Origin: Candidatus Puniceispirillum sp.
GTDB lineage: Bacteria > Pseudomonadota > Alphaproteobacteria > Caedimonadales > UBA1908
Assembly: GCA_013822015.1 (NCBI GenBank)
Contig: PNJU01000009.1
Span: 62,001 to 126,000 of the forward strand
Reading direction: 5' to 3'
DNA length: 64,000 nucleotides
Part shown: positions 1 through 8,617 of the stretch, one piece after another
Layout: the number at the start of each line of letters is the position of its first letter
Position numbering within the stretch: position 1 is the first letter of the stretch
The notes under the pieces: model-generated
Seen by the model: only the letters and a program-made list of their open reading frames with translations
Told to the model about the DNA's origin: nothing
The model's database searches: none
Made by a program: the position numbers and the translations under genes

Positions 1-448
1 TTACTTTCTTGAGGGTCTCTTTGATATGCACCACAACGGCAGACGTCTGGGACTCAAGATCGCGTACAGCGCTTTGTTCTTTTTGAAGTTGGACCTGGAG
101 CGCCGCAATCTGCTCTTGGGTATCGCGCACTGCGTTCTTTGCGCCGTATATACGCCCTACCAAGATCCTCACGTGATCAAAAAGCGGGGTCACCTGATGC
201 AAAAAGATGGCGGCCGTTTCGTCATAGCCCTTTTGGCCCCCGAGTTTTTCATACTGCTTTTGCAAGAAATCCACGTCATTTTGCAAAGCAACACTAGGAT
301 CCTGGGAAGGGGCTGGGAGGGTTTTCCTGGCCTGTGGTGGGACAGGGGTTGGCGCCTCAACATGGGCGGGTGCCGTCTTTGCATTTTCACCATAAGCCGT
401 CTGGGTCACACACATGGCGCCCAGCAGCAACGCATACACATAGGTCAT
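1..448 (-). CDS. Exported coiled-coil protein, C-terminus outside window
   Basis: This minus-strand frame is open to the window edge, so the C-terminus is missing. I start it at the ATG at 448..446 because AGGGAG lies at 460..455; an in-frame ATG at 466 has no such site. The first ~20 residues (MTYVYALLLGAMCVTQTAYG) form a signal peptide. A proline/alanine-rich linker with repeated AP pairs follows, and then helical, Gln/Glu/Lys-rich sequence (QEQIAALQVQLQKEQSAV) with coiled-coil character. The visible part is 149 residues. I recognise no family and cannot assign a function. It opens a run of putative exported proteins that continues to 3139. Confidence 0.7.
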   Translation of the reverse strand, partial: MTYVYALLLGAMCVTQTAYGENAKTAPAHVEAPTPVPPQARKTLPAPSQDPSVALQNDVDFLQKQYEKLGGQKGYDETAAIFLHQVTPLFDHVRILVGRIYGAKNAVRDTQEQIAALQVQLQKEQSAVRDLESQTSAVVVHIKETLKKV

Positions 449-663
449 CTTTTGCTCCCTGTTCATAAAATTTGTCTTACATTTTAACTGATAGGAACGG
501 GCAGACACAAGAAAAAGGTAGCACAGTCCCCATCGTGAACCCCTCTCTCTAAGCCCACACCTCCTCACAAAAGGCCTTATTACAAGGGCCTAGCAGGATT
601 CTTTAACACTTTCTTAATCGACATGTGGCTATTATTTATGTGTATGTGTGGATGAGAATAGCC

Positions 664-1017
664 ATGAAACCGTCCCCTTTAATCATCTTGAGCGTCTTTC
701 TGACCATGCCGGTAACGCCCCATGCCCATGCCACGGCGCAAACCGGTGCGGCGTGCCCCCACATTGCACCTGATAGCCCCGTCGCCCAGCGTGTCTCACT
801 GTTATCGGACCGCGCACAAGAGTCATTCCAAGAAACAGTGGACGGGAAAAAGTGGCTTGTCACCCACGAAGAAAGTAAGCCCATGACCATCGGACTTTTT
901 GGAAAAGAGGTTCAGGTCACCTTCATGGGACTTGAAAAGGGGGCGTGCGTCTATCACCTAGACGAACCCGCCTTTTCAACACTTTTCACCATGCGTTTAG
1001 CGCGCAAGACACCTTAA
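664..1017 (+). CDS. Small exported protein of unknown function
   Basis: A 117-residue protein. The frame is open from 625, but the run before MKPSPL is not signal-peptide-like, so I place the start at ATG 664; an ATG at 652 is also possible and neither has a strong ribosome site. Residues 1-23 look like a Sec signal peptide ending in AHA. The mature part has two cysteines and a compact, beta-rich look (KPMTIGLFGKEVQVTFMGLEKG). I recognise no family. The stop is 14 bases from the stop of the convergent Sel1-like gene. Confidence 0.55.
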   Translation: MKPSPLIILSVFLTMPVTPHAHATAQTGAACPHIAPDSPVAQRVSLLSDRAQESFQETVDGKKWLVTHEESKPMTIGLFGKEVQVTFMGLEKGACVYHLDEPAFSTLFTMRLARKTP

Positions 1018-1031
1018 GGGAAAGTTAGACT

Positions 1032-2255
1032 TTACCCAATAAAGGGGAGAGGTCCCATGGGCAAGGGATACCCTCCCATAGCCTCAAGGGCTTTGACAGG
1101 ATGAAAGCCATGGGGAAAGAAGCCGCACATCTCCTGTACCGCAAAGGCGGGGCCATTCTCGGCCACAGATGGCTCAAGGCACAGCTCTTCTTCAAGGGCC
1201 TCCTGACACCACTTGGCCCGCTTATGCCCCAGAGCCGCCGCCCACACAAAGTGCGCGTGGGCATGCTCACGCAATCTGATCCACTGAAAATGAGCGCCAT
1301 CACCCTCAATGTAGGGCTTATTGAGAATAACGCCTGCTTGATAGCGCGCCTCCCCTTCCCGCTCAAAGTCGTCCATTTGCGCAGCAAGGCGTGCGGCCTT
1401 TTGGTAGTATCCAATGGCGTCCCACCGGTTCTTGCTGTCATAAAGACTTGTTTTTGAAATGTCGCATGCATCTCCAAGGGCCATCAAATCCTCAAAGGAG
1501 GCTTTTCCTTCTCTGGCATTGGACTCGAATAACCCAAGAAGATCATCCTTTGCCAAGGGGTGTCCTTGGGCGTGCGCCTTTGTCAACCAAGTGATGGCCT
1601 GGGGACGATCTGCGCGCATTCTGGCTGACTTTCCCACATCCACAAAGGATCCAAGGTAACTCCATAGACCACCTCCCACATCCTTCAAGCCCTGGGCTAG
1701 AAGGAGCCCGGTGGCATACTGTGCGTCACGGTCTCCATTTTCAGCCGCTTTTTCCATGAGTGGGTAAGCCTTCTTGTACCAACCCCAGTCATAATAGATC
1801 TTTCCAGCGCGTAAGGTTCCTCCAATATCACCACGCTTGTGCGCCTCTAAAAAGTAATGTAGCGCAAGGGCGTGGTCACCCACTTGGGTGCTTTGGAGGT
1901 AGCGCCCGTAGGTCACCTGGGCTGGCGGGTAGCCAAGTCGTGCGGCCTCTGCAACAATACCAAGAAGTGCCCCCTCATTGTCCGTCACGGCCGCCCCTTT
2001 GCGCACCTGCGTGTACATGTAACGGGCCAGGTTATAGCTTGTTTGCACGTCATTGAGTGTGTAAGCGATATCCGCATAGGTATCAACAACCTTTTGGGGG
2101 CTATCATTGGCAAAATCCTTGTGACACTCTAGGAGATAGTGGTGCTTGCCTTTGCAGTCCACCTCATCAAACTCCAAAACGAGCTTTGTTGCGTGGGAAA
2201 TGCTCGCGCACGCCATTATACACACAAGTGTGCTCATGCTTAAAAGAGATGTCAT
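1032..2255 (-). CDS. Exported Sel1-like repeat protein
   Basis: A 407-residue protein. The open frame reaches 2315, but the ATG at 2255 has AAGGAA just upstream and begins a clear signal peptide (MTSLLSMSTLVCIMACASISHA). The middle of the protein has helical pairs of Sel1/TPR type, with repeated patterns such as AARLGYPPAQVTYGRYL, AAENGDRDAQYATGLLLAQG and AHAQGHPLAKDDL. Sel1-like solenoids are protein-binding scaffolds; in host-associated bacteria they are often exported, but no partner is visible here. The C-terminal ~130 residues do not match the repeat clearly. The spacing to the upstream minus-strand gene contains that gene's terminator, so this gene probably has its own promoter. Confidence 0.7.
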   Translation of the reverse strand: MTSLLSMSTLVCIMACASISHATKLVLEFDEVDCKGKHHYLLECHKDFANDSPQKVVDTYADIAYTLNDVQTSYNLARYMYTQVRKGAAVTDNEGALLGIVAEAARLGYPPAQVTYGRYLQSTQVGDHALALHYFLEAHKRGDIGGTLRAGKIYYDWGWYKKAYPLMEKAAENGDRDAQYATGLLLAQGLKDVGGGLWSYLGSFVDVGKSARMRADRPQAITWLTKAHAQGHPLAKDDLLGLFESNAREGKASFEDLMALGDACDISKTSLYDSKNRWDAIGYYQKAARLAAQMDDFEREGEARYQAGVILNKPYIEGDGAHFQWIRLREHAHAHFVWAAALGHKRAKWCQEALEEELCLEPSVAENGPAFAVQEMCGFFPHGFHPVKALEAMGGYPLPMGPLPFIG

Positions 2256-2300
2256 TTCGTTCCTTATTGTCAATTTTGAATGTGCACTCCTATCAGGATA

Positions 2301-2333
2301 AATAAAAAGAGTCAAGACAAACAGTCTTGACTC
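2301..2333 (-). terminator. Rho-independent terminator of the 259-residue gene
   Basis: On the minus strand, GAGTCAAGAC and GTCTTGACTC form a perfect 10-bp stem with a 5-base loop (2309-2333), followed by TTTTTATT at 2308..2301. It lies 27 bases past the stop of the gene at 2360-3139. Confidence 0.8.
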
Positions 2334-2359
2334 TCAATTCACAAAAACCTTCAAGCACC

Positions 2360-3139
2360 TTAAATATTTTGCGCAGGCATTACTTCTTCAGGATACGGAA
2401 ACGGCACATGGGGAAGGGCTAAAAGCGCGTCCTTCAAGCTCATATGTGTGTCAGACGCCCCGTAAAATTCAAATCCCTTCCACGCAAAGCCCTCGCAGGC
2501 GCGTATGGCCACAAGGCTCTGCCATATCCCAAGACGTTCATCGGCCTCACAGGCCATGAAGGTATAGTACAAAAGCGCAAATTTGTGTGGATCGCGCTCG
2601 CGGTTGTAATGGTGGAGGGCGCTTTCCCAAATCATATGGGGAACATCGCCTTCTGAGCGCGACAGAAGGTGTGTCTTGGCTTTATTAGAGGCATCAAATT
2701 TGGCCAGCTGATCTTTATAAGCCAGTGCAGTGAACGCCTCTTGCGTCATCCCAATATTCTTAAGAAAAAGAGCGGTCGGCGCACTCGCCCCATGACCCTT
2801 GTCATAGTGCCACGTGTGAATATCTTCCTGCACCTTTGCCGCGTCCCGAGACGCTCTTAGGTGCACGAGGCCAAGCTCCTGGGCGAGCCACTGGGGCAAA
2901 AAGCACTCCTCCATGAGCGCCAATCGGGTGAGCGTCGTTGTCTTACCCGGGATCTGAGTATGAAAAGTCTCAATACGCCTGCGCACATCTTCATAGGTGT
3001 CTGGGGCGCCCGCCGCCGCGCAGCATGTGCGTAAGGGCCCCTCCAAGGGGTCTAGAGCCCCCCCATCACTTGACCCATAGACACACGCACCTCCCCAGGC
3101 AACCAGAAACACTGCCCACATGTGTAACGTTCTTTTCAT
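2360..3139 (-). CDS. Exported protein of unknown function
   Basis: A 259-residue protein. The frame is open to 3316, but I take ATG 3139 because AAGGAGAAG precedes it and it begins a signal peptide (MKRTLHMWAVFLVAWGGACVYG). The mature part is mostly helical with several cysteines (RTCCAAAG near the N-terminus, EECF, MACEA, IRACEG) and a proline-rich C-terminus. I recognise no family. A strong terminator lies directly downstream, so it is likely a single-gene unit. It is divergent from mreB, with a 194-base gap between the two starts. Confidence 0.6.
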   Translation of the reverse strand: MKRTLHMWAVFLVAWGGACVYGSSDGGALDPLEGPLRTCCAAAGAPDTYEDVRRRIETFHTQIPGKTTTLTRLALMEECFLPQWLAQELGLVHLRASRDAAKVQEDIHTWHYDKGHGASAPTALFLKNIGMTQEAFTALAYKDQLAKFDASNKAKTHLLSRSEGDVPHMIWESALHHYNRERDPHKFALLYYTFMACEADERLGIWQSLVAIRACEGFAWKGFEFYGASDTHMSLKDALLALPHVPFPYPEEVMPAQNI

Positions 3140-3321
3140 CGTTCTTCTCCTTAACTTATTGACAAGTGAACATACTGTGATCAAGCGCCCCACTTCAAGG
3201 CAAAAAAAGCACACAAAAAGTGCGTGCGAGCCCACAAAGCCTCTAGACCTCTTGCTAAGGGTGGCGTACATATGAACACATTGGTGGAAACACCATCTTT
3301 TTCCAACCATGAACAATTTAA

Positions 3322-4374
<1,053 letters not shown>

Positions 4375-4402
4375 TTGAGTTGGATGGAGGGAGATTAAGC
4401 CC

Positions 4403-5257
4403 ATGGGCCCGTCCTCAGATTGGATGCTCTCACTGGCCAAAGGCTCCCTCCATGTGCTCAAAAGTGCCATCCCCTTTGCGGGCGCAGGCACCACCCTTAT
4501 TGTCAGCCTTTGCCTTTTTACGCTTTCTATAACCCAGCCCACACACCTTTCTTCTGTGCGTACCCTTGTGCTTGATACCAGCCTTAGCTTTGAGCGCACC
4601 CTTAAAGAACTTTTCGAGTTTGTGCCGACCTTGCACCGAGATTTCCTAGACATGCGACGGGCAGCTGCAACCCACAGACAACTGGAAGATGAAAACACCC
4701 GCCTCAAAGGGTGGCAGGAACAGGCACGTATCTTGGCCAGAGAAAACACGCTTTTGCGCCAACAGCTCAATCTTTCAGCACTGACAACGCTGCCACACTT
4801 GACGGCACGTGTCATTGGTCAACAACGGGGTGAGGCGCACAATAGGCTGCTCTTGGCGGCGGGATACGACCAAGGCGTTGCGGAGGAAATCCCCGTTGTC
4901 AGCGGACGCATCCTTGTGGGGCACATCGCCAAATGTGGCAACTCAAGCGCCATGGTTGTGACCACCAAAGATCCCAGTGTGCGCATTCCCGTTGTGGGCG
5001 AACACTCAGGCAAACGCAGTGTTGTCACAGGGACGGGTGGAACACACTTAAGCCTTGTGCACGCCCAAGATACAAAAACCTTCACGCCCGGTGAGTTTCT
5101 CCTCACAACCACCGAAGGCGCTTTCTATCCTCCGGACTATATCGTGGGACGCGTGGTGGCACAAAAGGATGGGACCCATGCCCTCATGTGCGCCCTTGAG
5201 GAACCCATGCCGCCTTATGTGAGCATTCTCAAACACGCGGAGGCCTCCCATGGGTGA
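4403..5257 (+). CDS. mreC: Rod-shape-determining protein MreC
   Basis: A 284-residue bitopic protein that links MreB filaments to periplasmic PBP2 and activates it. One membrane segment lies near residues 25-45 (TTLIVSLCLFTLSI). A coiled coil follows (RQLEDENTRLKGWQEQARI, about residues 92-115), and then the beta-barrel periplasmic domain, with ARVIGQQRG and the VSGRILVGHIAK segment. It starts 28 bases after mreB and overlaps mreD by 8 bases, which suggests translational coupling. Confidence 0.93.
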   Translation: MGPSSDWMLSLAKGSLHVLKSAIPFAGAGTTLIVSLCLFTLSITQPTHLSSVRTLVLDTSLSFERTLKELFEFVPTLHRDFLDMRRAAATHRQLEDENTRLKGWQEQARILARENTLLRQQLNLSALTTLPHLTARVIGQQRGEAHNRLLLAAGYDQGVAEEIPVVSGRILVGHIAKCGNSSAMVVTTKDPSVRIPVVGEHSGKRSVVTGTGGTHLSLVHAQDTKTFTPGEFLLTTTEGAFYPPDYIVGRVVAQKDGTHALMCALEEPMPPYVSILKHAEASHG

Positions 5258-5738
5258 GCAATCCGTTCTCATACGCTCTTGCGTTTACTACGGGCTCTGC
5301 GTACTTCTCTTCACGCTCTTTTTTGTGGCTGACGCCATTGGCGCCGCTTTCCTTCTGCCACTCATCTTCATTACGATTCTTATTAATCCCCAGCACACCC
5401 CATGGGTTGGTATTTTTTGTATGAGCCTCTTTCAAGATACCCTGTCCAATATCCCTCTAGGCGTGCACGGAAGCCTCTACGGCCTTTATGGACTGTTCCT
5501 CATGTCCCAGCGCAAGTATCTTTTTAAACGCGCGTTTTTCTTTACGTGGGTGATCTTTGCCATTACAACCCTGGCTTTCTTGGGGGTCAGAGAGGGCTTT
5601 CTCATGGGCGTGATGCATCTTTCAAAACACCCTGTGAACTTTGTCACAGAGTGCAGCTTCCTCGCGCTGATGTTCCCCTTGCTTTTTCGCTTTCTCACAT
5701 GGGTTCACGTCACACTGAGCGCACGACATGAGTCGTGA
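5250..5738 (+). CDS. mreD: Rod-shape-determining membrane protein MreD
   Basis: A 162-residue, strongly hydrophobic protein with about five membrane segments, the size and profile of MreD. It carries the family-like stretch FCMSLFQDTLSNIPLGVHG, with an Asp/Ser pair inside the membrane region. MreD sits with MreC in the elongasome, but its biochemical role is not settled. The call rests on hydrophobicity, that short motif and position; the gene overlaps mreC upstream and mrdA downstream. Confidence 0.9.
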   Translation: MGEQSVLIRSCVYYGLCVLLFTLFFVADAIGAAFLLPLIFITILINPQHTPWVGIFCMSLFQDTLSNIPLGVHGSLYGLYGLFLMSQRKYLFKRAFFFTWVIFAITTLAFLGVREGFLMGVMHLSKHPVNFVTECSFLALMFPLLFRFLTWVHVTLSARHES

Positions 5739-7506
5739 TACCCCCAAGGATACACGCTTTTCCAGGCGCACCCTTCTCCTGGCAGGCGCACAGGGTGTGC
5801 TCATGTCCGTGCTACTGGGACGCCTTGTTTACTTAGGAGGCGTGCGTTCCTCCCACTATAATACGCTATCACGCAAAAACCGCGTGCGGTTGCGTTTTGC
5901 CTTACCACTGCGCGGACGCATTTTAGACAGGACGGGCGTTGCGCTGGCCCAGGATGAAATGATCTACCGGCTTGTTTTTTATCCGGGTGAGAGCACAGAG
6001 CCGGTCAAAACACTGACCGATCTCTCTGAGGTATTTCCTTTACCCCCCCTCGACTTCAAGCAGCTTACGCGCCGAGGCAGTGTGCATATTCTCAAAGAGC
6101 CCCTCACGTGGGACGAAGTCTGCCACCTTGAGATCCACACGCGCGATCTTGAAGGCGTTGAGGTGGAAAAGGGTGCCCTGCGCATGTACCCACTGAAGGA
6201 TCCACTCTGCCACGTCACAGGTTACGTTCAACCGCCCGGCAAAGATGAGCCCGCCCAAAATCCTGCGTGGCGCCTGCCGGACTTTCGCCTGGGCCGCGAA
6301 GGATGCGAAAAGGCCTTTGACGAGACCCTTCAAGGCACGCCTGGGTACCGGGAAGTAGAGGTGAACGCGAGAGGTCAGGAGATCCGAGAACTCACCCAAA
6401 AGCAAGGCATTCAAGGACAAGATCTCCTCCTATCCATCCATGCAGGCCTCCAGCAGCATGCCTTTGAGGTTTTGTCCTCAAAGGAGAGCGCCAGTGCCGT
6501 TGTCATGGATCCGCGCACGGGGGAAATCCTCACCTTTGTCTCAACGCCCAGCTATGACCCTAACCTCTTTGTGCAAGGCATCAACAGTGAGAATTGGGTC
6601 GCCCTGCGTGATAACCCTTACGCAGCCCTCACCAATAAAAGCCTGCGTGGCCAATACGCCCCGGGCTCCCTTGTCAAAATGATTGTAGCCTTGGCGGCCC
6701 TCAAGGCAGGTAAGATCACGCCCACAACGACCATCCAGTGTTCGGGTTATTGCGAACTCGGGTCCCACCGCTATCACTGCTGGCGAACCCATGGACCCGT
6801 CAATGTCACATCAGCCCTGCGCGAGTCATGTGACGTCTATTTTTACGATATCGCGCGCCGTGTTGGTATTGACGCCATCGAGCAAATGGCGCGCATGCTT
6901 GGCCTTGGTGCCCCCACGGGGGTGGAGCTCGTGGGCGAAAAAGCAGGTCTTGTGCCCGGACGCGCCTGGAAGCGCAAAACCCAAAACCGCGCCTGGACTC
7001 CTGGGGACACCATCTTGTCGAGTATTGGACAAGGCGCAAGCCTTGCCACCCCCTTGCAAATTGCCCTCATGATGTGCCGCCTGGTGGGAGATGGACGCGC
7101 TTTTACGCCCACGCTCATCAAAGACAACCATGTCCCTTTGCCGGGCCTGCCCCTGGAGCCCTCGCACCTAGCACTCATCCGCGAGGCCATGAACCAAGTC
7201 GTCAATCACCCCTCCGGCACATCCTATGCCCAGCGTTTAGCGATCCCAGGCCTTGAGATGGGGGGCAAAACTGCCACCTCTCAAGTGCGGCGCATCTCCA
7301 TGAAAGAGCGACAAACGCGTGTCCTCAAGAATGAAGAAATCCCATGGGAGAAGCGCGATCACGCCCTGTTTGCGGGATACGCACCTGTGAATGACCCCCG
7401 CTTTGTTGTCTGCGTAGTGGTGGAACATGGCGGCGGCGGGGGGCGCGTTGCAACGCCCTTAGGGCGCGACATTCTCACCTACGCCCAAAAGGAGATTGCC
7501 ACGTGA
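5728..7506 (+). CDS. mrdA: Penicillin-binding protein 2, elongation transpeptidase
   Basis: A 592-residue class B PBP that cross-links peptidoglycan along the side wall with RodA. One membrane anchor lies near residues 14-38, and a dimerisation/pedestal region follows (LRGRILDRTG at 61-70). In the transpeptidase domain the nucleophile motif is S314-L-V-K317 and the second motif is S367-C-D369, as in other PBP2 proteins. The third motif reads K514-T-A516 instead of the usual KTG or KSG; the codon is GCC at 7273-7275. The rest of the neighbourhood (TSQVRRIS) is typical. It overlaps mreD by 11 bases and rodA by 4. Confidence 0.95.
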   Translation: MSRDTPKDTRFSRRTLLLAGAQGVLMSVLLGRLVYLGGVRSSHYNTLSRKNRVRLRFALPLRGRILDRTGVALAQDEMIYRLVFYPGESTEPVKTLTDLSEVFPLPPLDFKQLTRRGSVHILKEPLTWDEVCHLEIHTRDLEGVEVEKGALRMYPLKDPLCHVTGYVQPPGKDEPAQNPAWRLPDFRLGREGCEKAFDETLQGTPGYREVEVNARGQEIRELTQKQGIQGQDLLLSIHAGLQQHAFEVLSSKESASAVVMDPRTGEILTFVSTPSYDPNLFVQGINSENWVALRDNPYAALTNKSLRGQYAPGSLVKMIVALAALKAGKITPTTTIQCSGYCELGSHRYHCWRTHGPVNVTSALRESCDVYFYDIARRVGIDAIEQMARMLGLGAPTGVELVGEKAGLVPGRAWKRKTQNRAWTPGDTILSSIGQGASLATPLQIALMMCRLVGDGRAFTPTLIKDNHVPLPGLPLEPSHLALIREAMNQVVNHPSGTSYAQRLAIPGLEMGGKTATSQVRRISMKERQTRVLKNEEIPWEKRDHALFAGYAPVNDPRFVVCVVVEHGGGGGRVATPLGRDILTYAQKEIAT

Positions 7507-8615
7507 GCTTTACATCAACCCTTAAGCGTCGTCGCCCCATTAAGCTGAGCATTCTCCTCATTGTATGTGCCATTGCGTGCGTTGGCTTTGTCATGTTGTA
7601 TTTTGCGGCCGGTGGCAGTTTCTCGCCCTGGGCTCATAAACAAATGCTGCGCTTTGCGGGGGGGCTCGTAATCTTATGCCTGATCGCCCTTGTGGACTTG
7701 CGCTTTTGGCTGTCCATTGCCTATGTCAGCTACGCCGTCTCCTTAGTCCTTTTGATTGCCGTGGAAATTGCCGGAAAAGTGGGCATGGGAGCCCAGCGCT
7801 GGATCGATCTTTACGTCATTGTGCTGCAACCCTCAGAGCTCATGAAGATTGCCCTCCTCATGACGTTGGCGCGGTACTTTCACACGCTTCCCCCCCTTGA
7901 GATCCGCAAGCTGCGCGCGCTCATTCCTCCGGCTATCATGGTCGCGGTGCCCTCCCTTTTGATGCTGCGCCAGCCTGACCTGGGCACCATGGTGATTTTT
8001 GTGGGCGCAGGTGCCAGCATTTTCTTTGTGGCGGGCATGCGGTTTTGGAAGATCGCCGCCCTTGTCATCAGCGCCCTGGTCGCCAGCCCATTTTTCTGGA
8101 TGAACATGCATGATTACCAGAAAAAGCGTGTCCTCACCTTCTTAGACCCCGAGCGAGACCCCTTAGGATCGGGGTACCACATCCTCCAGTCCAAAATCGC
8201 CCTGGGATCTGGCGGCTTTTTTGGGCAAGGCCTTGGGCAAGGCTCCCAGTCTAATCTGAATTTCTTACCTGAAAAACAAACGGATTTTATCTTTGCCATG
8301 CTGTGTGAGGAAACCGGTGTGATGGGAGGGGCGCTGCTCATGGCCCTTTATGTGGCGCTGCTTGTCTACGGTTTTCGCGTAAGCTTACTCAGCCGAAGTG
8401 CTTTTGGACGCTACTTGGGAGTGGGGCTGACGACTCTTCTCTTTTTATGCGCCTTCGTGAACATGGCCATGGTCATGGGGCTTGCCCCCGTTGTAGGGAT
8501 TCCCTTGCCCCTTGTCTCATACGGGGGCACAGCCATGATGACCTTTATGATGGGTCTAGGCCTTCTCATGTCCATCTCCATCCACCGCCATGTGCGCTTG
8601 GGGCGCGGCGGATGA
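7503..8615 (+). CDS. mrdB: Peptidoglycan glycosyltransferase RodA (SEDS family)
   Basis: A 370-residue polytopic membrane protein that polymerises glycan strands from lipid II in partnership with PBP2. SEDS features seen: QPSELMKIALLM, RQPDLGTMVIF, the loop DPLGSGYHILQSKIALGSGG, the catalytic-side EKQTDFIFAMLCEETG, and the C-terminal VGIPLPLVSYGGTAMM. About ten membrane segments. The GTG start overlaps the mrdA stop by four bases. Its stop is three bases from the stop of convergent lptD, with no terminator between them. Confidence 0.96.
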   Translation: MSFTSTLKRRRPIKLSILLIVCAIACVGFVMLYFAAGGSFSPWAHKQMLRFAGGLVILCLIALVDLRFWLSIAYVSYAVSLVLLIAVEIAGKVGMGAQRWIDLYVIVLQPSELMKIALLMTLARYFHTLPPLEIRKLRALIPPAIMVAVPSLLMLRQPDLGTMVIFVGAGASIFFVAGMRFWKIAALVISALVASPFFWMNMHDYQKKRVLTFLDPERDPLGSGYHILQSKIALGSGGFFGQGLGQGSQSNLNFLPEKQTDFIFAMLCEETGVMGGALLMALYVALLVYGFRVSLLSRSAFGRYLGVGLTTLLFLCAFVNMAMVMGLAPVVGIPLPLVSYGGTAMMTFMMGLGLLMSISIHRHVRLGRGG

Positions 8616-8617
8616 CA

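Noticed and set aside
26-487. A plus-strand 153-codon frame at the left edge
   Set aside because: It is antisense to the signal-peptide protein read on the minus strand from 448, which has a good ribosome site and typical composition.
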